37,913 nucleotides of DNA from contig JAAPAO010000152.1 in assembly GCA_013115145.1 (NCBI GenBank), forward strand, positions 23,267-61,179, written 5' to 3'. Origin of the DNA: Perkinsus chesapeaki. Lineage: Eukaryota; Perkinsozoa; Perkinsida; Perkinsidae. Below the pieces are notes generated by a model, which was not told the DNA's origin, made no database searches, and worked only from the letters and a program-made list of their open reading frames with translations. Positions 23,189 through 34,042 of the stretch are shown piece by piece. Every line of letters begins with the position of its first letter. Position 1 is the stretch's first letter. The position numbers and the translations under genes are program-made.

Positions 23189-23587
23189 ATGTCCACCAGG
23201 GCGAGAGCCTTGTCTGCCCAAGCTGGCCTGGTGGCCAAGGATGTCGCACTTGGCGATCACCCTGGGTCCATCTTCATACCCGCATTCCAGGAGGCTCGCT
23301 CGATGTCGTCAGCCTATAGGGGTGGGAGAGTGTATAGGGCCTTACTACTTGCATGGGAAGTCAGCGCCAAGCGCTCGCCCAACCGCAGGGCTAGTGATGT
23401 GGCTACGACTGTCGTTGATTCCTACCTCGCAGCCTACCAGATGCTTGGAGTCATCCTAGCGAAGAGATATGTCGTTGATAGGGGAGGGGAACTGCTGATG
23501 AACCCACTCCTACGTGACGGGCTGGTGGCATGTGCTAAGGCGCTGCGTGCTAGTGGCCAATCTGTTGGCACCGGCACCCAGAGCTAG
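23189..23587 (+). CDS. Orphan ORF in gene-poor block
   Basis: A GC-richer, Ala/Arg-rich frame of about 132 codons (SAQAGLVAKDVALGDHPGSI, AYQMLGVILAKRYVVDRGGE) embedded in TCTA-rich DNA. Its amino-acid composition looks protein-like (mixed, helical, few rare residues). It lacks an obvious start: CTAGA-rich sequence precedes it, and in-frame ATG codons are at 23169 in another frame and 23189 in this one. It may be the end of a degenerate mobile-element protein or a small orphan gene. No known domain is recognised. Confidence 0.35.
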   Translation: MSTRARALSAQAGLVAKDVALGDHPGSIFIPAFQEARSMSSAYRGGRVYRALLLAWEVSAKRSPNRRASDVATTVVDSYLAAYQMLGVILAKRYVVDRGGELLMNPLLRDGLVACAKALRASGQSVGTGTQS

Positions 23588-23940
23588 TGTGATGTTTCAT
23601 CACTCTTGTAATCTTGCCAAATCTTGTGTATTCTCAACAGCGCGCCTGACTGTCCCTCTATTACTATACTACATAATCGTGACAGTGTCTCAAGCTTTGT
23701 GTCAGCTGTGGTAGTAGCCTATTTGAGTGTAGTAGTTCGATTATTATAACGTATAAAGAACGTAAGCTTCACGTTCAACTCCAAGCTCTCGGAGTACGCC
23801 ACACACTAATACTTATCTATTACTTATATTGGTTGTGTTCTATCAAAGTTGGTCTGGTAACGGTTTAATATCCCTCATCGTAACACAACACTAGGCAAGT
23901 CAGCACGAAAAGATACGTTCCCATCTTGCGTTCTTGACTT

Positions 23941-24006
23941 CACTAGTGGTTTTCCACGTTCCACGGTCGGGGACCTTGCGCCGGGTTCGATCCCCAGGAT
24001 CGGCAG
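23941..24006 (+). other. tRNA-like segment with B box (pseudo-tRNA or SINE head)
   Basis: It contains a perfect pol III B box (GGTTCGATCC, 23984-23993) in a T-arm-like context, plus a D-arm-like AGTGGTTTTCCACG upstream. The 3' strand of an acceptor stem (GATCGGC + A) is present, but no matching 5' strand, so it is not an intact tRNA. A tRNA-derived SINE or a tRNA relic would fit. Confidence 0.3.
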
Positions 24007-24382
24007 TATTTGTGTATTTATAAAGCGTATCCAGAATCGTTTTCTAAAATTGTGTCTGTTGAACGCTGGTCAGAACCATTTCTCGGATCAACTCCAGAGT
24101 CGTTTGACGATTTTGAAAACGTGTTTTTAACGTATAATCATTTTTCAAGAACGATTCTCAGAAACGGTTCCATAATCGGGCGACGAATTCCAGAATCCTA
24201 TTGAACGGGCGAATAGGGTACGCGCCTGCTGCTCGGCTCCCGAACCTGGCATTCGCACAGATCTGGCTGAATCGAGGGGTAGATTTAAGCTTTGATTGAT
24301 TTGGATTTGTTTCGAGTGTTATGTTGAAAAGTACCGAAGCTTGAAGTCCTTCCTGGCCTTCTCAGTTTGAATCGCATTTTCC

Positions 24383-26758
24383 ATGTACGAGCCGCATGCT
24401 CCATCTCGGCACGTCCAAGGGTCTCCAGACGCATCTGTTAAGCGTCGATTGGATATCGGTAAATCACCGACTGCCGATGATGACTATCTCATAGTTGGCG
24501 ACATAGAGATGCAGGACAAGTCAGAAGCCACTAAAAACGAGCCGGCATTTGATCCTAAACTCCTAGCGATGAATCCTATAGCAGTGACAGTTACCAGCAT
24601 GAAAGCCCGAACGTGGAAGCTTTTGCGGAGCTATCCGCTGGGGATGGTCAGGGCCATTGCCTTGGCCTTCGTGCTCCTGCTCTCTATTGCTATTTTAATC
24701 CGTTTTGGAAGGGATCTGCGTATGCGAGTAGGGCCTTATGACCCTGTATACAAGGTTGTATTGGACGCGGGCTCTACTGGCACTAGAGTACATGTTTTCA
24801 AATTCCGTCGACGTACCGGTGAGGAGGATCTCTTACTGGAACGGACATCCAATCCTGAGATGACGTTTTTCCGGAAGGTCGACGGCGGACTGTCCCTATA
24901 TAAGAACAACCCTGAAGAGGCCAGGTACTGCGACTGCTGTAGTTGATGATTAGCTGTTATTAGGAGGGGACTGCAGTGGCTGTTGGAAGAGGCTGCATCA
25001 GGTGTACCGGAGGCAGTAGGAGCTCAGGCATTGCTGTTAGCAACAGCAGGGCTCAGGCTTATTCCTAGAGAATCAGCAGAAGAACTGCTCCAGGTACTAC
25101 GGGGGGATGGTGACCCTATAGGGATTCAGTTCAGTGAAGTGAACTTTGACATTTATTGTCGCTTCCTCTGCGATTTCCTACGCCTGTGTGTTGTTCATGT
25201 AGGGCATGATGGGTCCTAGTTTTTTTCGTTACAAATCACCTGATGCTCATTCGTCAATAGGCAGGGCAATGCATAATATGGTCCGCTCCATCACATCCTC
25301 GAGGCGAGTGAGAACAGTAGGGCATGTTCGAGACTGAACGCCCGCCGAACTCTGTTTATCGCCCACGTCGATTCCTGGTCAAACATGTTACATTGCCACT
25401 TGGACTGTATTACCAAAGACCGATAAACTGAAATCAAACACTGACGTAACAAACCGTCGTTATCGCGATTGTTTCTCGGCGTCATGGTCTCCGACGAAAT
25501 TCTTGTACCAGGTGTCTCGAAGTGTCATCCGGGAGAGTCCCTTTACCTTGGTACGAGATGACGATGTGGCCATACTGGACGGATCCGATGAAGGCCTTTA
25601 TATGTGGAGAAGTGTTGACTTTAGCTATGGTCGTGATACCAATATCACCACGAAGCCCAGCGCTGTGGTGGACCTAGGTGGAGGGAGCGTTCAACTGGCG
25701 TACAGGTTGCATGAGGGACCTGAGGTAGTGATGAGAGCGGGCATTAGGGGCGGTGTATTAACAGACTCCTCTTTGGCTGCAGGTATCACCATCTGTGGAG
25801 GCTAAATTCTCGGAATATTTACGGCCGGTCCACTCGACGGGATTGTTTTCTACTCCATCAAGATTGAGAATTAGGGACTACTTCCTGGCATCGGCTGCAG
25901 ACACTTCTACAGTATCACCGCCGCATGGTCCATTGTATGTACACAGCTGGCTCGGCTATGGGTTAGAGGCAGCCCGCAAACGCATTCTAGAGGAGAACGT
26001 TAATGGTAGTATAGGGAGTGGGGGGTTGGGCGGCTTGTATTGAGTTAAGATTCGCGTAGTTAGCCGATTCCAGCCGCACAAACTCTGTGCCACGGAGCCG
26101 TCTTTTGGTTAATACCTGTTCGTCTTGGAAAATTGTATTTCCGACTCGCCTCAGCCAGCGTTATCTAGCAATATAGGACCACCACTGCCGACGGTGATGG
26201 TACATCGTTGGCCTGCCCTCAGGCACATCACCGTGCATCGTCCCATCCGACAGTTTACCCGAATTTTACGACTATGCCGGAGTACGGCTTTCGGTCCACT
26301 CGGATGATCGACCCTCAGCCACTCGATATGAAAGGTGTCTCGAAGTGGTTAGAGAAGCACTGGATCTGGACGAGGATTGTGGGGCGCGTGACGCTGCTGA
26401 GTGTGCGTTTGATGGTGCCTGGAGAGGTCCTATGGATCCTAGCAACTACACGTTTCGAGTATTTTCCTACGTATTTGACGTTGCCCGTGCCAACGGTCTA
26501 GTCCCTTCTGGGGCACACGAGATTGTCACTACGGTTGTAGATTTTCGCCGAGTCGCCCAGCAAAGGTGCTGGGATGCGACTGCTGGCAGCAGTCCGTGGG
26601 CCTGTTTGGATGCGGTATACGTGACGTCACTCCTCTCTGATGGGTTCGGCATCTCTGACACCGATCCCATCATAGCAGCGGAGCGCCTCACGTATGATGA
26701 TAATCTTCTCTATGCAGCTTGGCCTTTGGGAGCCGCCCTTGAACGGCTGGAGAATTAG
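24383..26758 (+). CDS. Membrane-anchored apyrase (GDA1/CD39 nucleoside diphosphatase)
   Basis: Hydrolyses nucleoside tri- or diphosphates in the Golgi lumen or outside the cell. Exons 24383-24924, 24964-25093, 25512-25754 and 25783-about 26040, with a C-terminal exon about 26211-26758. The introns are 39, 418 and 28 nt; the link at 26040-26211 is unresolved. All apyrase conserved regions are visible: ACR1 LDAGSTGTRVHVF, ACR2 LATAGLRLIP, ACR3 DGSDEGLYMW and ACR4 VVDLGGGSVQLAY. LYVHSWLGYG and the C-terminal LLYAAWPLGAALERLE are also typical. A single N-terminal helix (MVRAIALAFVLLLSIAILI, about residues 88-106) after a roughly 85-aa cytosolic tail makes it a type II membrane protein. SPCIVPSDSL marks the conserved Pro-Cys region. 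The 418-nt intron is far longer than its neighbours. Confidence 0.85.
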
Positions 26759-27343
26759 GTGTTGTTTTCGTTGTTAGTCTTGATTTGTACAGTGATAGTG
26801 TCAGAGTATGAAGCTCTGTCTGTCGTTACTTTTGTTTTATACGCATGGCTCCTTGTAAGGATGCCAATTCAGTTTACTATTAGTAATATTAACCTTCTTA
26901 TCGTTATGCTACATTTGTCGAGTGTTGAGTTATCTCTGTTGTGAAGTAAGGGGTGTGATGATGGTCCTCCTCCTCTGTCAGTAGCCCTTCCTCCTCCTTT
27001 ACTATGATAAGAAGGCCAGCTGCATCTCGTGGGGTGCATCGATCTAGTCCGATAGGGGTTATTAAAGTGAGTAGTGGGACGAAACATAGGGCTTGAAGGA
27101 GACTGTTGGGAATGCAAAGGCATAGCGAAAATCGATAGTCTCTAACTGGGATAAGTGCTGGTGTACGATATATACTTGAGGATATTTTCTTCAAGGCAAA
27201 TAATCGGTAGAGGAATATGCTTTAGACTTCACTGAGCCGGACTTGAGCAATTCAACTCGACATCGGGCTTTTTCTCGATTCCATGGATAGGATTCTACCA
27301 ACATGTCGTAGCGAGGAACTAACGGCATGAGGTGTTGTATCAG
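26759..27343. other. Spacer upstream of the Dim1 gene
   Basis: Short ORFs only. The first part (26760-26940) is T-rich with a hydrophobic but unsupported frame. The region probably includes the 3' UTR of the apyrase gene and the 5' region of the Dim1 gene. Confidence 0.35.
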
Positions 27344-28695
<1,352 letters not shown>

Positions 28696-28805
28696 GCCAT
28701 TGGAGTCAATGTCGTTGTTGGCGCTGTTGTTGTTCATAGTCTACCAGTAAGGATTCGACTTGGCGGCCTTGTAACGTATCTTCTACCATCAAACCCGGTC
28801 TTGAT

Positions 28806-29095
28806 TTGTTAATCATAACATTTGAGCACGTAAGGTCTTCGATGGGTTAGCAGCTCAAAGGAGCGCTAGACAGGGCACGTTGTAATGGCATGCTCCATCC
28901 GAGCTGACTCAGCCTATCACCGACGCCAGATGGGAAGAGGTAAGTCTTATAGCCTTGTATACTTTATACAGTCAAAGTGGCAGATATGTCCTCTTCGGAG
29001 GTGACCCTTCTGAAAGCTCTCTAACACCTGTGGTCTATGCCTTAACTGAGACTTACATGCCTGGCCGATGGATGTGGTACAGCTACTTGTAAGGA
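28806..29095 (+). pseudogene. Broken copy of the start of the Kelch gene
   Basis: From 28885 (ATGGCATGCTCCATCCGAGC) this copies the first exon, first intron and second exon of the Kelch gene at 31118-31352. The 32-nt intron is identical, and the second exon differs at only about two positions over about 100 nt. The copy lacks 46 nt of the first exon (after GACTCAG), which shifts the frame. Similarity breaks off near 29095, where the second exon of the intact gene ends, so only the 5' part was copied. Looser similarity extends upstream to about 28806 (TTAATCAT...ACATAAGG-type words). Confidence 0.85.
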
Positions 29096-29880
29096 GAAGA
29101 TATACCACTTTTTGGCCTGGCACTGATCTAGGGTTAGATTCTAAGGGCTCATACACAGTCGTACAATATCGCGGAATGACCTTTCGGTTCCAGTAGTGAT
29201 CTGCATGCACTCTGTAAGTGACCGAAATTCACGTTCTCTGAAAAGTAATTATGGTTCTGTGGTATTCAGCACTCCAATTTCAGTGACACCAGTCACTGGT
29301 ATCTCAACTCATCATGAGTTACCCATGTACCAATTGACTGACGCAATCACAATAGGTCAGAAAACCGAAAGCACTCCTGAAGAAGTGCGTAGATTGTGGT
29401 TACCAAATGTTGTTGGTTGTAGTTTCTATAGTGTGCAGAAAAAATGCACAGATAGAATGATACGACGCGCCCATCAGCATCAACAAGGCTACATGCCAGC
29501 CAAGCAATTGCAATAACACTGAGTGAGAGTTGTTTCGCATGCACACCTGTTGCGAGGATCCTCCTCACATTTATTGCAGAAGTCCCTCAATAACTGGCCA
29601 GATTCTCTGCATCCCCAAAATAGATTACCGTAGCAATAGAAATTGATGGTCGAAGCCAGAGACATAATGAAGTTGATGGCACGCATAGGAAATTGCGATA
29701 TGAAAGTACGCTGGCAAGGGTACAACTTGGACCGTACAAGTTACCCGGGCGTGTGTTCGAGATGTACTTATGTTCATTGGAAAATAAGTACATCCCGATA
29801 GCTGAACTAACGCTTCTACGCCAACGAAGCCCTGTGAAGCGGAACCCGTTGCCCTAACCGGTGAACTTGTTCATACCAGC
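29096..29880. other. Spacer with hairpins and short ORFs
   Basis: A plus-strand ORF of 106 codons (29196-29516) and several minus-strand ORFs have no domain support. Two small perfect hairpins lie at 29281-29298 (CAGTGAC/GTCACTG) and 29306-29320 (AACTCAT/ATGAGTT). Confidence 0.35.
29281..29320. repeat. Two adjacent 7-bp-arm hairpins
   Basis: CAGTGAC-ACCA-GTCACTG at 29281-29298 and AACTCAT-C-ATGAGTT at 29306-29320. Confidence 0.6.
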
Positions 29881-30465
29881 ATGGGTGGTGCAGGTGTGTC
29901 CGCTGGAAACTTCTCGGCGCTCGCCCTCTCCTTCGACAGTTTGTCCCATTTGGGACAGTCTGTCCCGGACAAGGTACGCTTTTCATGGATCGTAATAGTA
30001 CAGTCAAGTTCATTGTTGTTAACTTTGATGCTGTGCAGTAAGGCATGCGCAGAACTAAACTCCAGCTTATGTGTAGAGCGTGTGGATCTGGCATGGCGAT
30101 GCTACCACACCGTGCGATAGTCTCGCCGCGCAGGGCACTAAGGGACTCAAAATTGAGTCTCGGGTCACTTCACCGCAATTCGTCGGAGACTTCGTTTCGG
30201 AGTGTAGTGAAGTGCATATCCTTATTACGAGTAGCTGCTGTATGACGCAAGAGGCTGAGGAATGACATCTATGACGAGAAGTTGTGCCAATTATCATCGT
30301 GATTCAACACCGCTGACACCATGCCTGAAGCCAAGCCGGTGGCGTGTACTCCAGACTGACGTGTTGGGCCGGCACCAAGAAATATCATTCAGTATATTTT
30401 TTGTGGACACTAACGATGGCGACGGTGTGGTCTTTATCATCCTTGACTCTGGCTCTCAGAACTAG
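29881..30465 (+). CDS. Orphan five-exon protein
   Basis: Chain in phase: 29881-29972, about 30046-30070, about 30128-30235, a short exon near 30283-30299, and a last exon about 30359-30465. Segments read MGGAGVSAGNFSALALSFDS, SHLGQSVPDK, ACAELNSSLCVER, GTKGLKIESRVTSPQFVGDF, SECSEVHILITSS, TDVLGRHQEISFSIFFVDTN and GDGVVFIILDSGSQN. I do not recognise a family. The open frame continues upstream (EPVALTGELVHTS), so an earlier exon is possible. It sits between the broken and intact Kelch copies. Exon boundaries of the two smallest exons are approximate. Confidence 0.4.
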
Positions 30466-31117
30466 GAAGTCGTTCCGGTCAGGACTAATGTGCTTTGTTA
30501 GATGAAGGCCAACAGACTTATGGCAGAAGGGACACGGCAGTAGAGACACGTCGGTTCTATCTCGTCAAGTTAATATTTGCCTGCTAAAACTAAGCTCCGT
30601 TCGCTAAATGGACTCTGAGACTCTGGTCGACCCACTCAATTACACTCGAGTTTCCTGTTAACCTATCAGCTGAACCTTGCCACAACTTATCCTTCTGTTA
30701 CTTGTCTTCCCCACCATTCCTTGGTGCACAATTACAACTTGAAGCGAATACACGGCGAACTGCCTGTTACTCGTCCGCTCCCTGCTGCACTACAGCAACG
30801 ATGAGAACTCGAAAAACGGATCACTTTGATATGTATGTGTTTAACCACGTGGACCATCTGGAGCATACTGTCCTACGAGGTCGACCGTATCCTTTGATAA
30901 GGGCACAAGGTGCGGTGAACACTCACGAGTGTGAGGGTACGAGTAGGTGGATGTGTGGTTCCGGTCTATTTTAGATAATGTACGGCGCTATCTCCCAGTT
31001 CTTCTCGAATTTCGTTTAATGCGCTGACGTGCCGATTTTATTAATCATCAAACCTGAACACATAAGGTCGATAATCAACTGATGGTTGTATAGTTTTAGT
31101 GAACGACGCTTTTCGCT
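30466..31117. other. Spacer upstream of the Kelch gene
   Basis: Contains one 90-codon plus-strand ORF (30702-30974) with Cys and Arg but no recognisable domain. The last 70 bp resemble the region upstream of the broken Kelch copy. Confidence 0.35.
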
Positions 31118-33438
31118 ATGGCATGCTCCATCCGAGCTGACTCAGTAACAGGAGTGACAGGCCATTCGCCTTCAATTAGGAACGGGGCAAGCCTATCACC
31201 GACGCCAGATGGGAAGAGGTAAGTCTTATAGCCTTGTATACTTTATACAGTCAAAGTGGCAGATATGTCCTTTTCGGAGGTGACCCTTCTGAAAGCTCTC
31301 TAACACCTGTGGTCTATGCCTTAACTGAGACTTACATGCCAGGCCGATGGATGTGGTACAATCACTTAGCTTTAAGATACGTCTATGCGTTCTGCTAGGA
31401 AAACTTTACCGACCGAAGAGAGCAGAGGATCATCGAAGCCGCCTCCAGTGGCATTCGCTTCATCCCTTGTTTTCGAGACCAGTAGCAAGGAGCTCTACTT
31501 GATTGTCCACGGTGGCATCGGCTACGACAGGGTATCTACTGCAGGTAGACCACCAACGTCCGACTAGCGTACTGCTGCTGCTGCTTTTCAGGTACCTTCG
31601 CGTTTGACTTGCAAAAGCCAAGGTGGCGTAGATTATTTTTCGCTCACGGTTGTCCCCCGCCTAGGGATAGTGCGGGGTTGTGTACTTCCCCAGTCCGAAG
31701 TCATGAGCTGTTACTCTTTGGAGGGATAAGTGAGGCTCTGCTGTCTAGGTGTCGTATTCCCAAGTAAGCCTTGCCAGGCAACCCTGAGAAGCTTCGACTA
31801 TGTGACATGTGGAGTTTAGACCTATCCGACGCTGACTGGGACTATGATTCCCTCCCTAGCCAGAATAGTACTATACGAGGTGCTATGTGGAGGAAGGTTA
31901 GAAGAAGGGATGAGTAAGTTATCATCGAGAGAGCGTTGTCAGCTCCTAGCTTTTATTTTCAGATCAGCTATCCGCCCCTCACCGCGAGACAAATTCGCTA
32001 TGTCATCGCATGACCCATCAGGATCCGTGTTTGTTTTTGGTGGAGGCACCGGTAAGGCCAGAAGTGGGGATGATTCTCTTCGCTGTCTTAAGAGCCGAGC
32101 GGTATGGAACTTATCATTTAGGGGTCGAATGGAGTACTTCACTCTCGAATGAGTTATGGAGATTGGATGCTACAAGATTCACATGGGAGATCGTCACCGC
32201 CAAAGGGTAAAGGGCTTTGTTATGTGAGGCACACTCCCAACACGCCTCAGGGCAGCCCCTCCACCCTGTCAAGGTGACGGCAGTTCGTCGTGGTTGTGGA
32301 GCATCGGTGACTTTGATCTACTGCTTCTACCCAAGGATACGCCTTCACTATATGCTATCAACCTAGAAGACAACTATTGGTCATGACGCTCTTCTAGAGA
32401 AAGCGCAAAGCCCTCCTGTGACGGTTTTCGTGTTAGGTACCGAGTGTTGGTCTCTGGTGACATTTGCCGCAACCTTTCACAAATTGATGCTTTGTGGGCT
32501 ATCTCCCCATGTATCAGGGGCCGTGGGATCATGCTGCATGGCAACAACGCGGTGGTATCAATAGTAGTGGAAAACGGGAATGACGGCACCCAGTGGACAA
32601 CTTCTACTGTAAGGCTACTTCGTCTAGGTCACTGTGGGTTCTGTATAAAGTGAATCAATATGGGCACGAGCGGTCCAGCTGGTTGTCCAGCCGGCATTGT
32701 GTAACAGCTTGTTCAGAAACGTCCTGCTGTGCCCGAGGAGCCTATCATGCTTCGGGACGCTGAAGAGCTGGTGATGAAGTCCAGAAAAGCTATTTTGGCA
32801 CTTGAAGAGAACGTCGCTGCTATAGGCACGGCAAAACGAAGACTTCTTAATGAACTGGAACAGATGCGGTGAGAAAGGGAGTGCAAAATTTTCCCGAAGA
32901 TCTATGACTCCGGATGGCATCGAGACGTATATCTTGAGCCGTCTCAGTGGTCAAGCTGGTATTGATGAAGAGCTCATAAGGGAAGGACAAGGTCGCATTA
33001 AACAGCTCCAAGCGAGGATTGAAGATCTGGAGGCCCAGTTGAAGGGCGGGCAACATCGGGAGCAAGAGCATAAGAAGCGAGGTTATCGGCGCGAATTTCA
33101 TAACAAAAAATGTCGTCTTTGCAGTAAGATGCTATGATAAGCTAGATGGCACCCTCCGAAAACTCTTTGAAGCAGCATCGAGTACTATCAATCTCCTACC
33201 AATCTGGGTTCTCTTTACGCCAGCTTGTAGGTGGGAAGTGGGACAAGGTCAAAAGCATCGTATTCGAAGCTGAAAAGATATTCAACTCATTGTCGAATCC
33301 GGCATCGGTAGCTAACCAGTGTCTCAGCCTTTCGTAGAGCTTCAGATGTCCCAGGCCGGGACATCGAGGGCTCGATCAAGATCACCACAGAGAACACCGA
33401 CTGCGAAGAGAAAGCCTGGCAAGCATATTGGGTCATGA
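31118..33438 (+). CDS. Kelch-repeat protein with C-terminal coiled coil (544 aa)
   Basis: Thirteen exons: 31118-31218, 31251-31352, 31399-31544, 31592-31729, 31778-31886, 31963-32051, 32122-32206, 32251-32379, 32437-32608, 32708-32868, 32900-33081, 33125-33226 and 33320-33438. The total is 545 codons including stop, with every phase consistent. The N-terminal two thirds form a Kelch beta-propeller: GRYVLFGGDPSES, ELYLIVHGGIGYD, TFAFDLQKPRWRRL, HELLLFGGISNPEK, MWSLDLSDADWDY, GSVFVFGGGTG, NELWRLDATRFTWE and LYAINLEDNYW. From about residue 360 a coiled coil follows (AEELVMKSRKAILALEENVA, GRIKQLQARIEDLEAQLKGG), then a basic Ser/Arg/Pro-rich tail (SRARSRSPQRTPTAKRKPGK). The propeller-plus-coiled-coil layout resembles Tea1-like cell-end and Rab-effector Kelch proteins, but no orthology is claimed. 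A truncated copy lies 2.2 kb upstream. Confidence 0.9.
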
Positions 33439-33901
33439 GTGTTGAGGTCTCGAGAGATAACACTGGAGTTGTGTTTCTTGGATATGGCGATGAAAGTTCT
33501 AGTCGTTTGAAGTTTCGTGTGGGATATTCCACCGAAACTAACTTTTTAGTACAAAACGAAACTGCCTCGTCACACGGACTCAGACAACTAGATACTTCAC
33601 TACACGACGTGTAATAGACGATCCTCGCGAGCTGCAATAGACAAATGTGACACGAGCGCGGGAGTTAGTTGACGTCACTAAGGAATCGATCGAATGACAC
33701 TGTGTCATTGACACCATAGCATGCATGCTTTGACGTAAAGCTGCTCATTTATTGAACGGTCAAGGTTTGTTATAAACAAGAATATCGTTTTTGCGTTTTG
33801 TTAAAGGGTTGGATTTATAGAAGGGCAAATACTACCAGGGACAGTCATCGTGCATAAGGATGTAACAATCTTATCTCGAGCGATTACGAGATTGCACAGA
33901 A
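33439..33901. other. Spacer between Kelch gene and tRNA-Ser
   Basis: No gene. It holds a perfect palindrome at 33693-33709 (AATGACAC-T-GTGTCATT), with a 12-nt palindrome AGCATGCATGCT at 33718-33729. Confidence 0.4.
33693..33729. repeat. Adjacent small palindromes
   Basis: 33693-33709 has 8-bp arms around one T; 33718-33729 (AGCATGCATGCT) is an even palindrome. Confidence 0.6.
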
Positions 33902-33983
33902 CGACAGCGGCAGGATTCGAACCTGCGCAGGCAGAGCCTAGTGGATTTCGAGTCCACCTCCTTAACCACTCGGACACGCTGTC
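33902..33983 (-). tRNA. tRNA-Ser (CGA)
   Basis: An 82-nt type II tRNA on the minus strand without an intron. The acceptor stem GACAGCG pairs with CGCTGTC and G is the discriminator base. The anticodon loop is CTCGAAA within the GGTGGA/TCCAC stem, giving anticodon CGA, which reads UCG serine codons. A long variable arm (TAGGCTCTGCCTGCG), typical of serine tRNAs, and the T-arm GGTTCGAATCC (B box) are present. The 3' CCA is not encoded, as usual in eukaryotes. Confidence 0.97.
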
Positions 33984-34042
33984 GTTAGCTCCATTGTTCC
34001 CCCATTCAGAACGTCCTGTATAGACGTAGTTTGTTGTCGCAC

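Larger units (their letters stand above)
20080..24382. other. Gene-poor block, possibly a decayed mobile element
   Basis: About 4.3 kb without a supportable cellular gene. It contains a strong double palindrome (20729-20776) and a stretch rich in TCTA/CTAG words (about 21180-23175). It also holds a short ORF starting MLLRSGTKLSTRDRS with a Ser/Thr/Pro run (21460-21681), reminiscent of retroelement gag N-termini, and two further ORFs (22188-22571, 23189-23587). A tRNA-like B box lies near 23984. I could not find matching long terminal repeats, a primer-binding site, or reverse transcriptase, integrase or transposase motifs, so the mobile-element reading is only a hypothesis. Confidence 0.35.

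Noticed and set aside
20777-24000. Intact LTR retrotransposon
   Set aside because: No pair of long direct repeats, primer-binding site, polypurine tract or pol motifs could be read.
30092-30127. Candidate 22-nt intron (30106-30127) in the orphan gene
   Set aside because: An ordinary 52-nt intron starting at the GT near 30076 gives the same frame, so an ultra-short intron is not needed.
31375-31398. Candidate 18-nt intron in the Kelch gene
   Set aside because: A 46-nt intron (31353-31398) with correct phase joins RWM to KTLPTEE and fits the rest of the gene.
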